DNA of 64,000 nt from CAMDHY01 sp046156265. Its GTDB lineage: Bacteria > Pseudomonadota > Alphaproteobacteria > Rhizobiales > Segnochrobactraceae. Where the stretch lies: positions 62,001 through 126,000 of the forward strand of contig NZ_JAWDIR010000048.1 of assembly GCF_046156265.1 (NCBI RefSeq). The letters run 5' to 3'. Made by a program: the position numbers and the translations under genes. Within the stretch, counting starts at the first letter, position 1; every line of letters starts with the position of its first letter. The notes beneath the pieces are model-generated. The model did not search any database. It had not been told where the DNA came from and was given only the letters and a program-made list of their open reading frames with translations. Below, in pieces: positions 24,925-34,732 of this stretch.

Positions 24925-25758
24925 TCAGACGTCCTCAGGCACCAGGCTGCCGCTGTGCGCCTTGATCTCGCGGGAGGCCGTCTCGCCGCGGATGTTCTTG
25001 CCGGTGGGCGCCCAGGAGCACGCCTTGGCGTTCACCCACACCGTCTCGTAATTCCCGGGCGTGAAGAACTCGACGAAGATCATGTCGCCGTTGCCGTCGT
25101 CGGACGTCAGGTAATGGCGCTCGCCGTCGGGGAAATAGATCAGATCGCCTTCCTTGACGCGCACCGGCTGCTCGTTCGCGAACGCCGTGCCGCTGCCGGC
25201 GGTGAAGTACATGAAGTGGTCGGCGCCCTCGTGGTAATGGTTGGCGCCCGAGGTCACCGGCGGATAGATGATCATCTCCGCCTTGATCGCCTTGCTGCCG
25301 AACAGCTTCGGCGTGGCGAGATAGATGCGCTTGCGGGCGTCGTGGACGCTGTCGAGCAGCGGCTCGTCCTGCCAGTCGATGACGCGGAACTCGGCCGGGT
25401 GCTTGGCGTACTCGGGATCGAGGGCCACCGCATCGGGCACCTCGCAGACGAGGAGGGTGGCGCGGGTCGAGGCACGCACCGTCACCTCGGTGTCCGGCGG
25501 CAGGAAGACGACGTGGCGGTCCTCCAGGCCGTGGACGCCGTCCGGCGCCTTCAGCGACACCGAGCCGGAGAGCACCTGAACGTAGGTGACGCCCTTCGAG
25601 GGCACCTTCAGGCGGACGCTGCCGTTCGCCGTCAGCGCGATGCGGTCGACGATGGTGCGCGCGCTCTTGTCGATCGTCGCGTCGAACAGGCGGCGCTTGC
25701 TGGCTCCGGAGCCGAGATCCTCGTCGGCGACGGTCGCGGAATCGATCACCAGGGCCAT
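24925..25758 (-). CDS. Bicupin-domain protein
   Basis: 277 aa with two cupin barrels. The first (~45-110) has poor metal ligands (VTYVQVLSGSVSL). The second (~165-240) is complete: HYHEGADHFMYFTAGSGTAF and GDLIYFPDGERHYL supply the His/Glu metal site. The YxHEGxDHxxY pattern suggests a dioxygenase or isomerase, or a binding role; the substrate is unknown. ATG 25758 begins MALVIDSATV. No partner genes are co-transcribed. Confidence 0.75.
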   Translation of the reverse strand: MALVIDSATVADEDLGSGASKRRLFDATIDKSARTIVDRIALTANGSVRLKVPSKGVTYVQVLSGSVSLKAPDGVHGLEDRHVVFLPPDTEVTVRASTRATLLVCEVPDAVALDPEYAKHPAEFRVIDWQDEPLLDSVHDARKRIYLATPKLFGSKAIKAEMIIYPPVTSGANHYHEGADHFMYFTAGSGTAFANEQPVRVKEGDLIYFPDGERHYLTSDDGNGDMIFVEFFTPGNYETVWVNAKACSWAPTGKNIRGETASREIKAHSGSLVPEDV

Positions 25759-25961
25759 CTTCGCTCCTCCAGTTCCTCGGGCTTCAGACGCCCGGCCATC
25801 CGGGCCGGCAGCGCTGCGCCCGGTGTCGCCGTATGCACGGCTTTTGACGCGTATACCTTCTTGGACGGTAGGGGCGCCCGGCCGGCGGTGTCAAGCAAGG
25901 CGGCGCCGCCGGCGTCCCCCACCGGGGGCGACGCAGCGTTGCACGGATGGCGCCGCCCGCC

Positions 25962-28900
25962 TCAGTCGCCGCCGAGGCCGAAGGCAGCCGCGTCCGCCGG
26001 CACCATCTCACGCAAGCGCTTCGGCGCGAGGTCGCGCGCGTCGGGTGCCGAGCGGTCGAAGTCGTAGCGCACGACGCGGGCCGTCCCATCCGGGCCGGCG
26101 CCGGCGACGAGGAGGTCGGCGCCGGTGGTGGTGCTGGTGGCGGCGACCCGCACCGCACCGCCGCCCTCGAAGGGGGTGAAGCCGGCGATCTCGCGCAGGG
26201 TCGGGCCGTGGCCGTGCTCGTTCGGGCTGTGGAGATAGAGGTCCGGTCCGCCGTCGAGGGCCGAGCCGGAGGAGAACACCTTCACCGCGCCGCCGTCGGT
26301 CTGGCCGACGACGATGCGCTCGGCGCCGCCGAACTGGCCGGCGAACCAGCCGGTGGCGAGCGAGACGCCGCCCGTGTAGCCGTCGCCGAACGGCTTGAAG
26401 GCGGCGGTCTGGCGCGGCGTGCCGGGAGGCGGTACCTCGCCGTGGCCGGCGACGGCCGCGACGGCCGCCGGGTCGATCACCGTCAGAAGCGGGAAGGCGA
26501 ACAGCTTCACCTCGGCCTCGGTGCCGGGCCCGGGCGCCGTGACGATCGAGAAGCGGCCGGTAGCGAAGTCGGTGAGGCCGGTCGTGATCGTCACGCCGGA
26601 CGTGTCGCCCGCATAGGGGGCGAAGCTCGCGAACAGCGGCGGCGCCTCGCCGTCGGTCGTGGCGAGCGCGCCGCCGTAGACCCGCACCTCGCTGGGCTGG
26701 CCCGGCGCCGAGCCGACGATGATGTTGTCGGCGCTGCCGCCGTCGATCTGCGCGGAGGCCACCGTGATGCCACCGGTCACCTCCGGGCCAAAGGGTGCGA
26801 AGCGGGCGATCACCCGGGTGAACGCCGCCGCGTCGTTGCGGGCAGCACCCGCAAAGACCACGACCTCGGCCGGCCGCCCCGGACCGGAGCCGACGACGAG
26901 ATCGAGGACGCCGTCATCGTCGACGTCGCCCATCGCGGTGGCGACGAGGCCGGCGTAGCCCGGGAACGGGGTGACGGTCGCGAGCGGGCGGTCACCGGTG
27001 CCGTCGACGACGCGGACGGTCGCATCCGTCCCGGCCGCGCCGGGCACGGCGACAGCATAGCTCGACACCGCCGGGATGACGCTGACGATCATCATCAGCC
27101 CGTTGTCCTCGTGGTTGAGGCGGTGGCAGTGCATGACGAAGACGCCGCCATAGTCCTCGAACTTCGTCCTGAGCGACAGGTAGCCGGGCTCCACCACCGC
27201 CTCGCCCGAGCCCATCGTCGGGGCGGCGACGTTGACGTTGTCGAGGCCGAACTTGTCCGGGCCGGTGCGCAGGCCAGTCGTCGGGTCGTAGTTCTCCATC
27301 GTCTGGAAGTCGTTGACGTGGATGTGGATGGGGTGCTCGTCGTTGTTGTAGTTGACGAAGCGCCACTCCTCGACGGAGCCGAGACGCGGCTGCAGCAGCG
27401 GCACGTTCGGGAAGGTGCCGCCGTCGAAGGAGTAGGTGAACGACTTCGGGTCGTCCTTGCTCGCCATGTCGTTGAGGAAGCCGCCGACGATCGAGATCGT
27501 CCGCGTCACGTCGGGGGTGACCTCCGAGACGTCGTCGAAGGACGTGAAGGCGCCGAGTTCCTGGCCGGGGACGAACGCCACCGTCTCGCCGCGGCCCTCG
27601 TCCGGCTCGGCGCGCAGCAGCATCTGCGACGGGAAGCTGAAGAACCCGTCGAAATAGCTGATCGCCGTCGGCTCGACCGAGAGGTTGCCGAGGACGGCCG
27701 GCACCTTGTCGGTGCCGGTGTTGGTGTAGAGCACGCCGGGGGCGGTCAGCGCCTTGGCGCCGTAGCCGAGCGGCGGCATGTCGAGGACGAGGTCGCCCTC
27801 CGCCGGCATCGTCACGGCGATGGCGAAGCGGCTCGCCGGCGGGATGACGAGGCGCGTGCCGCCCTCGATCGGCGGGGTGTGGACCGCCGGGTAGGGGTTG
27901 CCGTCCTGGCCGACGATCATGATCGGCGGATGGCGCCCGGTGGCGGTTTCGGTCAGGCGGACGGTGATGTAGGCGAGGTCGGAGATGTTGGCGAGCACCC
28001 AGATCTCGGTCTGGCCGGGCTTCGCCTTCAGCACCGGCTGGAACTGGCCGTTGACGGTGAACTGCACGTCGCGCGCGTGGTCGGGCAGCGCCGGATCGGG
28101 CGGCACGTCGAGGCTGCGGTCGTCGCCCGAGGCGGTGAAGCGCTGCAGGTTGCTCGGGATGTAGGAGAAGAAGGCGCGCTTGTTGTCGATCGACAGCGGC
28201 CCGGCATACCAGACGGTGAAGGACTTCGAGCCGGTGGGCCAGTCCTCGAAGCCGGTCGGCGTCAAGAGCGGCCGGTAGGTGCCGTCCTCGAGCTCGCCCG
28301 GCTTCGGCGGCACGATCGTGCTCATCCACATCGGCCACGAGGTGTTGTTGAGCTCGGCCCGGCCGAGAGCGCGGCCGGCGACGTAGTTGACCTGCAGCGC
28401 CATCGAGCGCACCGGCAGGCCGCGCTCGGTGACGACCGGCAGGCCGCCGTCCGGGCGGCCGATCGCCAGCATGCCGGCAAGGCCCATGTAGACCTGCGGC
28501 GACGTCAGCCCGTGCAGATGCGGGTGATACCAGTACATCCCCTGCGGCATGTTCATGGGGATGTCGTAGACGTGGGTATTGGCCGTGCCCGCCGGCATGT
28601 AGAGGAGCACGTTGTCGCCGTTGCCCTTCGGCGTGACGTGCAGGCCGTGGGTGTGCAGGTTGATCGGCGCCGTCTCGAGCTGCGGCGGATAGAGCGGCAC
28701 GAAGCCGCCGACCGGCGTGTAGGCCGGGCTGAAGAAGTCGCGGATGGTGAGGCCCGAGAGCGCGTTCTCCATGTGGACGACGAGCTTCTCGCCGGGAAAC
28801 ACCTGCAGCGTCGGCGCCGGATATTGCCGCGTGCCGGTGCGCTCGCCGTTCGAGGCGGTGCCGCGGATGAGCTCGTAGTCGTAGAGCAGGAAGTTCTTCA

Positions 28901-29300
28901 CCGGCACGGCGACGGTATCGAGCACCGCCTCGCTCTGGCGCGCCGTCAGGCGGACTTCCAGCACGCCGCCCTCGCTCGCCAGCACGACGGGCTCGCGGTA
29001 GGGCGGACGGACGGACGGATCGATGACCGGCTCGGGCGCGGCAGCCTGGGCCGGCGCCGCCTCCTGCGCCTGGGCCGACGACAGGAAGGCGAGAGCCGTG
29101 CGGGCCGAGAGGGCCGCCCCCGCCCCGGCGCCGGCGTCCGTCGTGGAGCAGATCGGGCCAATGAACTCCGGCAGGGCCTCCGCCGCGGCGGCGGTGGCGG
29201 CGCCCGAAAGCCCCGTCGCCACCAGGGCGGAGACGAGGAGTGCCGGGCGCAGCCGCATGCGCACGAATGCGGACACCAGCCCGATTCGACCTTCGACCAT
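25962..29300 (-). CDS. Multicopper oxidase fused to a C-terminal FG-GAP-like repeat region
   Basis: 1112 aa. The N-terminus carries a signal peptide (RLRPALLVSALVATGLSGAATAAAA), so the protein is exported. The oxidase part (~100-735) holds all four copper motifs: INLHTHGLHV, YWYHPHLHGLT, HPIHIHVNDF and FVMHCHRLNHEDNGLMM with the type-1 Cys. Residues ~745-1100 consist of ~60-residue repeats built around GDVDDDGVLDLVVGSGPG, ADNIIVGSAPGQPSEVRVY and ADLLVAGAGPDGTARVV, the FG-GAP/VCBS beta-propeller style. GGGGGAG lies 7 nt before ATG 29300. Oxidase homologues normally end after the HCH motif, so the propeller tail is unusual; it may dock the enzyme to a surface or substrate. Confidence 0.88.
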   Translation of the reverse strand: MVEGRIGLVSAFVRMRLRPALLVSALVATGLSGAATAAAAEALPEFIGPICSTTDAGAGAGAALSARTALAFLSSAQAQEAAPAQAAAPEPVIDPSVRPPYREPVVLASEGGVLEVRLTARQSEAVLDTVAVPVKNFLLYDYELIRGTASNGERTGTRQYPAPTLQVFPGEKLVVHMENALSGLTIRDFFSPAYTPVGGFVPLYPPQLETAPINLHTHGLHVTPKGNGDNVLLYMPAGTANTHVYDIPMNMPQGMYWYHPHLHGLTSPQVYMGLAGMLAIGRPDGGLPVVTERGLPVRSMALQVNYVAGRALGRAELNNTSWPMWMSTIVPPKPGELEDGTYRPLLTPTGFEDWPTGSKSFTVWYAGPLSIDNKRAFFSYIPSNLQRFTASGDDRSLDVPPDPALPDHARDVQFTVNGQFQPVLKAKPGQTEIWVLANISDLAYITVRLTETATGRHPPIMIVGQDGNPYPAVHTPPIEGGTRLVIPPASRFAIAVTMPAEGDLVLDMPPLGYGAKALTAPGVLYTNTGTDKVPAVLGNLSVEPTAISYFDGFFSFPSQMLLRAEPDEGRGETVAFVPGQELGAFTSFDDVSEVTPDVTRTISIVGGFLNDMASKDDPKSFTYSFDGGTFPNVPLLQPRLGSVEEWRFVNYNNDEHPIHIHVNDFQTMENYDPTTGLRTGPDKFGLDNVNVAAPTMGSGEAVVEPGYLSLRTKFEDYGGVFVMHCHRLNHEDNGLMMIVSVIPAVSSYAVAVPGAAGTDATVRVVDGTGDRPLATVTPFPGYAGLVATAMGDVDDDGVLDLVVGSGPGRPAEVVVFAGAARNDAAAFTRVIARFAPFGPEVTGGITVASAQIDGGSADNIIVGSAPGQPSEVRVYGGALATTDGEAPPLFASFAPYAGDTSGVTITTGLTDFATGRFSIVTAPGPGTEAEVKLFAFPLLTVIDPAAVAAVAGHGEVPPPGTPRQTAAFKPFGDGYTGGVSLATGWFAGQFGGAERIVVGQTDGGAVKVFSSGSALDGGPDLYLHSPNEHGHGPTLREIAGFTPFEGGGAVRVAATSTTTGADLLVAGAGPDGTARVVRYDFDRSAPDARDLAPKRLREMVPADAAAFGLGGD

Positions 29301-29491
29301 GACGCTTCTCCCCCAGCCTGACGTGTCGCACCGGAAGGCGCGCATCGTTCGACCCCGGCCGGCATCATAGCCCGGCGCGACGGGGGCGGCGGTCACTTCT
29401 TTCGGAACGCTGCGGGTCGTCCGGCGAGAGGGGTCGCCGGGCACCGGGCGGGTGGGGCCGAGGGCGGGGCGTCAGGCCACCGGGCGGGGCG

Positions 29492-30061
29492 TCAGGCGAG
29501 CGGGCCGTTCCAGACGTCGATCGCCGGCGTGCCGCGATAGTCGCCGAGGATGCAGAGCGTGCCGGTGCCGAGCAGGAAGTTCTCGCCCGCCTGCGCCGGC
29601 AGGCCGATCCAGCGGGCGGCGACGACGCGCAGGATGTGGCCGTGGGCGAACAGCGCGACGTCGCCCTTCACGGCGCGGGCCCGCGCGATCACACGGTCGG
29701 CGCGTGCGGCGACCGCGTCCGGGCTCTCGCCGCCCGGGCCGCCGCCGTCGCGGAAGACCTGCCAGCCGGGTCGCGTCTTGTGGATCTCGGCCGAGGTGAT
29801 GCCCTCGTAGGCGCCGTAGTTCCACTCCATCAGGTCGGGATCGACCTCCGCGCGGCCGGCGAGCCCGGCGATCTCGCAGGTGTCGCGGGCGCGCCGCATC
29901 GGGCTGACGAGGACGAGCTTGAAGTCGGGCTTGCCCAGCACCGGCCGCAGCTTTTCGGCGAGCGCGCGGCCGTTGTCGGTGAGCGGAATGTCGGTGGTGC
30001 CGGTGTGCTGCCCCGAGAGGCTCCACTCGGTCTCCCCGTGCCGGATCGCATAGACGCTCAC
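29492..30061 (-). CDS. Histidine phosphatase family protein
   Basis: 189 aa. Catalytic RHGE motif at residues 7-10 (YAIRHGETEWSLSGQHTG), second His in LFAHGHILR, and LVLVSPMRRARDTCEIAG carrying the conserved Arg. Phosphoglycerate-mutase-like acid phosphatase of broad or sugar-phosphate specificity. The start is GTG 30061 with GAGGGAG upstream. Confidence 0.9.
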   Translation of the reverse strand: MSVYAIRHGETEWSLSGQHTGTTDIPLTDNGRALAEKLRPVLGKPDFKLVLVSPMRRARDTCEIAGLAGRAEVDPDLMEWNYGAYEGITSAEIHKTRPGWQVFRDGGGPGGESPDAVAARADRVIARARAVKGDVALFAHGHILRVVAARWIGLPAQAGENFLLGTGTLCILGDYRGTPAIDVWNGPLA

Positions 30062-30198
30062 TGAGGCGCTCCCTCGTGTTTCGCGGCTTGAGGCCGCCGC
30101 TTGCTCGCGTGACTAAACCACGCCGATACGACGGTTCCAACGCGGGCGAGGGCGGCGCGGAACGGAGACGCCAGCAGGTCGACGGCGGCGGCGGGCCT

Positions 30199-31059
30199 TC
30201 AGTCCCACCAGAACTGCCACCAGCGGCTGTTCATCAGATGCGCGGCCCGGGCGGCGACGCTGCCGGCGCCCTGATCGATCGAATCCGGGCAGTAGAGATA
30301 CTCCTCGCGCGCGAGTTCGAGAGCCGCCTCGCGACTGTCGGGCGGGCGGCCAACCATCAGGTCCATGACGTCGAAGCCGAGCCCGACGAGCTCTGCGCCG
30401 AACCGATCATGCCAGGAGCGCAGGACCGCGACGTGATAGGCGTCCGGCGGGCAGGCGTTCCAGCCGCCCCACTTCAAGTAGGCTGGCACCTCGTAGCCCT
30501 CGGCGGCCGGAACGAGGAGGATGAAGACCTCGGGCAGGAAGGCGCCGGTGCGCACGTTGCGCGCCACGCTCGGACCCTCGGCCGCCCTGGCCGGGATCTT
30601 CGGCCAAGTACCCTCCGGCGGCGTGAGGACCTCGCCATCCAGCCCGAAAACCTCGGCCTGCCAGGCGGAGAGATCCTGCGGAATCCGGAGGCGCCCCGCC
30701 GCCTCAATGACCTCCGCGGCGCCCGGGCGGCGGACGGTGACATTCGGAACCAGCCCCGGGTCGTCCATGACGTAGTGCTCGGCGATGCGCCCGAGGGCCT
30801 CCTCGTCGCCGACGACGACCGGATAGCCCCGACCGGCATCACGAAGCCGCCGCCACGCCGCCATCGCCTCGGCGCCCGGCACGGCGACGCGTTCGAAGGG
30901 AAGGCGGGCGATCGCCTGCCGCCACCACTCCAACTCCGCCTTCCTGATCTCATCCTGCGACTTCACGGCTGCCCCCGTCGCAGCGCCGACGCCCGCGCCG
31001 AAGCAAGCGGTGCCGATCGCCATCCCCGCCAGCAGCGATCTTCTACTCATGCGTGTCAT
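30199..31059 (-). CDS. DUF4253 domain-containing protein with Tat-like leader
   Basis: 286 aa. The leader MTRMSRRSLLAGMAIGTACF has twin Arg before a hydrophobic segment and may direct Tat export. The C-terminal half matches DUF4253: YLKWGGWNACPPDAYHVAVL, RSWHDRFGAELVGLGFDVMD, and DSREAALELAREEYLYCPD. The function of the domain is not known. Starts at 31059 or 31050 are equally possible. Confidence 0.8.
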   Translation of the reverse strand: MTRMSRRSLLAGMAIGTACFGAGVGAATGAAVKSQDEIRKAELEWWRQAIARLPFERVAVPGAEAMAAWRRLRDAGRGYPVVVGDEEALGRIAEHYVMDDPGLVPNVTVRRPGAAEVIEAAGRLRIPQDLSAWQAEVFGLDGEVLTPPEGTWPKIPARAAEGPSVARNVRTGAFLPEVFILLVPAAEGYEVPAYLKWGGWNACPPDAYHVAVLRSWHDRFGAELVGLGFDVMDLMVGRPPDSREAALELAREEYLYCPDSIDQGAGSVAARAAHLMNSRWWQFWWD

Positions 31060-31124
31060 GGGGCCACTGTCTCAGGGCGCCCCGTCACAGGCAACTCCCG
31101 TCAGGAGCGCCGCCCTCTCCCCGC

Positions 31125-32354
31125 CTACCCCTCCGGCCCCGCATACTTGCCCGCCGTGGCCGGATAGAGCCCCTTGACGATCTTGAACTTCGAGATGTCG
31201 ACGGTGGCGTCCATGTGGAGGAAGATCGCGGCGTCGCGGAAGAGTTTCTCGACGCCGAACTCCAGCATCATGCCGTTGCCGCCGTGCAGCTCGACGCAGT
31301 GCATGGCGACCTTCATCACCTCTTCCGACGCGAACACCTTCGCCATGTTGCACATCACGTCGGCGTTCGGCGCGTTGGTGTCGACGGCGTGGGCGGCGCG
31401 TTCGACCATACCGCGGACGGCTTCGAGCCGGACCGCCATGTCGGCGATGCGCAGCGCCACCGCCTGGTGCTTGATGAGGATGCGGCCGCCCTGCACGTAG
31501 GTCTGCACGTAGTCCGAAGCCACCTCCAGGCAGCGCATGCCGACGCCGAGGTTCTTCGCCGCCTGCACGATCTTGCCCGGCCGGTGGTAGACGCCGAGGC
31601 GGCCGATCGCCTGGTTCTCGACGAGCAGGTGGTCGGCCGGCAGGCGCATGTCCTCGAAGACGAGCTCGCCGTTGTTCATGTAGCGGCAGCCGAGCGTCTC
31701 GTTGCAGCGCACGACGGTGAGGCCCGGCGTGTCGCGCGGCACCAGGAAGCTGGACGTGCCCTGCAGCATGCCCACTTCGGGATTGGAGTTGCAGTTCACC
31801 ACATAGAGGCTGGCGTCGTAGCCGTTGGAGATGAACTGCTTGCGGCCGTTGATCACCCAGTGGTCGCCGTCGCGGACGGCGCGGGTGGTCATGCCGGCCT
31901 CCGGCACGTTGTAGGGCAGCCAGCGGTCGGAGGCGCCGCGCGGCTCGGTGGAGCAGTGGGCGAGCAGAAACTGCGGGTCGGCGAGCAGGCGGGCGAACCA
32001 CTTCTCCTGCAGGTGCTCCGGCGCGACGGTGCGCAGGAGGACCGCGATCTTCCAGTTCTGCACCAGCTTGTCGGCGAGCCCTGAATCGCCGCGCGCGATC
32101 TCCTCGGAGATGATCGCGAAGGTCTGCGCCTCGGTGGCCGGATCGAGCTCGACGCCGCCGAAGCGCTCGGGCACGCCGAGCGTGCGGATGCCGATTTCCT
32201 CGCAGCCCTCGAGGATTTCCGGGGGCAGCCGGCCCTCCGGCTCCATGTTCCACTCGCCCTTCCAGTTCTTCCGGATGAACGGCAGCACGACGTCGTCGAC
32301 GAAGGCGCGGCAGCTCTGCCGCATCAGCACCTGTTCCTCGGACAAGGGCAGCAT
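31125..32354 (-). CDS. Acyl-CoA dehydrogenase family flavoprotein
   Basis: 409 aa, the usual length. N-terminal helices (EEQVLMRQSCRAFVDDVVLP), the FAD/substrate block with LLAHCSTEPRGASDR and HWVINGRKQFISNGYDA, and the C-terminal helical domain with VELHGGNGMMLEFGVEKLFRD where the ELHGGNG segment contacts FAD. FAD-dependent alpha,beta-oxidation of an acyl-CoA is expected; the chain or branching preference cannot be read. It is divergent from an AraC regulator (114 bp between starts), a likely regulator. Confidence 0.9.
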   Translation of the reverse strand: MLPLSEEQVLMRQSCRAFVDDVVLPFIRKNWKGEWNMEPEGRLPPEILEGCEEIGIRTLGVPERFGGVELDPATEAQTFAIISEEIARGDSGLADKLVQNWKIAVLLRTVAPEHLQEKWFARLLADPQFLLAHCSTEPRGASDRWLPYNVPEAGMTTRAVRDGDHWVINGRKQFISNGYDASLYVVNCNSNPEVGMLQGTSSFLVPRDTPGLTVVRCNETLGCRYMNNGELVFEDMRLPADHLLVENQAIGRLGVYHRPGKIVQAAKNLGVGMRCLEVASDYVQTYVQGGRILIKHQAVALRIADMAVRLEAVRGMVERAAHAVDTNAPNADVMCNMAKVFASEEVMKVAMHCVELHGGNGMMLEFGVEKLFRDAAIFLHMDATVDISKFKIVKGLYPATAGKYAGPEG

Positions 32355-32468
32355 GGGGTCTCCTCCAGCATCTCGTTGCGCAGCGGCCGTTGCGCCGCCT
32401 TTCCACTGACGCTAACCAGCGACGGGAAGGCGAGACAGTCCGAATTTGCGCGGCCGGAGGACAATCGC

Positions 32469-33284
32469 TTGCGAGTTTCGGACACGAACGGCGAGACGGC
32501 GGGCCGGCGGCGGCAGACGCCGCGCCCCGGCGCCGCTGCGGATGCGGCGCCGTTCACGCTGATCGTCCGCGACTACCGGCGCGGCCACCGGCTCGATCCG
32601 CACGCCCACGCCGGGCCGCAGCTTCTCTACGCGTCGTCAGGGGTGGTGGCGGTGACGACGCCGGCGGGCTCGTGGATCCTGCCGCCGCAGAAGGCGGTGT
32701 GGCTGCCGGCCGCCCTCACCCACGAGACGGCCATGCTGACGGCGGTGCGCATCACCTCGCTGCACGTCCGCCCGGCGGCGCGCTGGAAGGCGGTGCCGTG
32801 CAAGGCGATCGCCATCAGCCCGCTGCTGCGCGAACTCATCCTGGCGCTGGAGGCGATCGACCCGGACGCGCCGGCCGGCCGCCGCGACGCGCTGCTGGTG
32901 GATCTCATCGGCGAGGAGATCGAGGCGGCCGAGGGCGGCGCCTCGCCGATCCCGATGCCGGCCGAGCCGCGGCTGAAGCGGCTCTGCGAAGCGGTGGTGG
33001 CCGACCCGTCGCTGACGGCGGACTTCGAGACGCTGGCGCGGGCGGCGGGTGCCTCGTCGAAGACGCTTTCTCGGCTGTTCGACCGCGAGCTCGGCATGAG
33101 CTTCCGCCGTTGGCGCGAACTCGTGCAGGTGGAAGGCGCGCTCGCCCACCTGGCCGAGGGGCGGCCGGCGAAGGTGGTGGCGGCCGAACTCGGCTACACG
33201 CCGAGCGCGCTCACCGTGATGCTGCGGCGGCGGACGGGGCTGACGCCGCAGGATTGGCGGGCGCGGATCGGCGGGGCGGGGTGA
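32469..33284 (+). CDS. AraC-family regulator with N-terminal cupin
   Basis: 271 aa from TTG 32469, chosen because GGAGG lies 8 nt upstream; the frame reaches back to ATG 32376, which would leave only 21 bp to the divergent gene. Cupin-like sensor ~35-110 (GHRLDPHAHAGPQLLYASSG, ILPPQKAVWLPAALTHE) and two HTH motifs at ~190-270 (TADFETLARAAGASSKTLSR, VVAAELGYTPSALTVMLRR). It resembles NimR/YdeC-type regulators. Probable regulator of the divergent acyl-CoA dehydrogenase gene. Confidence 0.85.
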   Translation: MRVSDTNGETAGRRRQTPRPGAAADAAPFTLIVRDYRRGHRLDPHAHAGPQLLYASSGVVAVTTPAGSWILPPQKAVWLPAALTHETAMLTAVRITSLHVRPAARWKAVPCKAIAISPLLRELILALEAIDPDAPAGRRDALLVDLIGEEIEAAEGGASPIPMPAEPRLKRLCEAVVADPSLTADFETLARAAGASSKTLSRLFDRELGMSFRRWRELVQVEGALAHLAEGRPAKVVAAELGYTPSALTVMLRRRTGLTPQDWRARIGGAG

Positions 33285-33312
33285 GGCGCCGCGCCGCCGT
33301 CACGCGGCCCGC

Positions 33313-34374
33313 TCACGCCGCGACGAGGTTCGAAAGCACGATCTCGCGCCAGACGCGGGTCGGCGTCACCCAGTCATCGGGGGCGTTGTAGGCACCGGAG
33401 AAGATCGCACACGAGATCCCCGTCTCCGGCATGACGAACAGGCGCTGGCCGCCATTGCCGAAGCCGCCGACCCAGCGCCGGTCGCCGCCACCGAGGGCAG
33501 GCACGGGGGAAGCGGCGAGGAACCAGCCGCGGCCATAGTCGAAGCCGGGCTCCACGGTTGCCGCCGGCGCGATGGCGGCTTGGAGAAGGTCCTCCGGGAC
33601 GATCTCGGTGCCGTCCGACGCGCGGCCGCGGGCGAGCAGCAGTTCGCCGAGGCGCAGCAGGCCGCGGGCGGTGAGGCGCAGGCCGGAGGCGGCGGAGACG
33701 ACGCCGTCGTGGCCGGCGTGCCACTCGAAGCGGTCGATGCCGAGCGGCTGAAACAGCGCCTCGCGGGCGAAGTCCTGCAACGACCGGCCGGTGCCGCGGG
33801 CGATGATGGCACCGATGAGCGCCGTGGCGCCGCCGCCATAGGTCCACTGCGTGCCGGGCGGGTGGACGACGGGCTGCGACAGCACGAAGGCGAGCCGGTC
33901 GGCCGCCGCCTCCATGGCGATCTCGCTGTTCCTCGGGTCGGTGTAGGGCAGGCTCTCGTCCCACGCGAGGCCGAGCGTCATCGTCAGGGCGTGGACGATC
34001 TTCAGGCCGGCGCGGTCGGGCTCGGCTAGGGCGGCGACCTCGGGGAAGACGGCGGCGAGCGGCGTCTCCGGCGGCGGCACGAGGCCGCGGGCGAGCGCGA
34101 TGCCGTAGAGAAGGCCTGAGACGATGCTCTTCGTCACCGAGCGCAGGTCGTGCAGCGTCTCGGGACCGTGGGCGACGGTGCCGAGCGGCCGCCCCCAGGC
34201 CTCGTCCGTCCCTTCGAAGAAGCGCTCCAGCACGATGCGGCCGTGGCGGGCGATGACGACGGCGTGCAGGTCGCGCAGCAGGCCGGAGCGCACGCCGGCA
34301 TCGAAGCGCTCGACGAGATCGGGGCGGAAGCCGACGGCGGCGGGGGCGGCGGTGGGGAGGGGTGATGCGGGCAT
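33313..34374 (-). CDS. Serine hydrolase, beta-lactamase class C family
   Basis: 353 aa without a signal peptide. The SxxK motif is in DLRSVTKSIVSGLLYG, the tyrosine motif is in WTYGGGATALIG, and the third motif region is around RRWVGGFGNGGQRLFV. RHGRIVLERFFEG and TLHDLRSVTKS resemble esterase/amidase members rather than true lactamases. The ATG at 34374 starts MPASPLPT; the longer frame upstream runs through a repeat element. Confidence 0.86.
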   Translation of the reverse strand: MPASPLPTAAPAAVGFRPDLVERFDAGVRSGLLRDLHAVVIARHGRIVLERFFEGTDEAWGRPLGTVAHGPETLHDLRSVTKSIVSGLLYGIALARGLVPPPETPLAAVFPEVAALAEPDRAGLKIVHALTMTLGLAWDESLPYTDPRNSEIAMEAAADRLAFVLSQPVVHPPGTQWTYGGGATALIGAIIARGTGRSLQDFAREALFQPLGIDRFEWHAGHDGVVSAASGLRLTARGLLRLGELLLARGRASDGTEIVPEDLLQAAIAPAATVEPGFDYGRGWFLAASPVPALGGGDRRWVGGFGNGGQRLFVMPETGISCAIFSGAYNAPDDWVTPTRVWREIVLSNLVAA

Positions 34375-34479
34375 GTCGAGGCTCCGAGACTGGCGGCCGG
34401 CAGAGTAGCCGTGGCGGGGCGGCGGGACGACCCCGTCGCCAACGGCGCGAGTTCGGGCCCCTTGGACTGCTCCGGATTG

Positions 34480-34660
34480 CCACCCTCCCCTCGAGGGGGA
34501 GGGTCGACGCGCGAAGCGCGGCGGGGTGGGGTGACCGCGGGCGGGAGCCCGCGCATCAGTTGCTCGGGAGCAGCCGTTGCTATCCTTTCCGCCGCCTCCC
34601 GGCGGCGCCACCCCACCCCGTCGGCCGGCGGCCGCCGACCCTCCCCCTCCAGGGGAGGGT
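34480..34660 (+). repeat. Mosaic palindromic element, copy 2
   Basis: 181 bp with CCCTCCCCTCGAGGGGGAGG at one end and CCCTCCCCCTCCAGGGGAGG at the other. It shares the same internal order of segments as the minus strand of 9108-9291 (GACGCGCG-AGCGCGGCGGGG, GTGACCGCGGGCGGGAGCCC, CGCCTCCCGGCGGCGCCACC). It fills the gap between the serine hydrolase and lysE-type genes. Confidence 0.78.
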
Positions 34661-34732
34661 TCGTGGCCGCTTGACCGGCGCCCGCCGCAATGGTCGTGTC
34701 CCAACCGTCACTCTCGCGCGGCGGCCGTCCCC

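Noticed and set aside
25947..29321. 1124-residue open frame on the plus strand opposite the multicopper oxidase
   Set aside because: All copper-binding motifs are on the minus strand; the plus-strand translation is biased low-complexity typical of G+C-rich shadows.
34375..34704. N-terminal extension of the serine hydrolase frame
   Set aside because: It is translation of the mosaic palindromic element, also seen in several other frames at its second copy.
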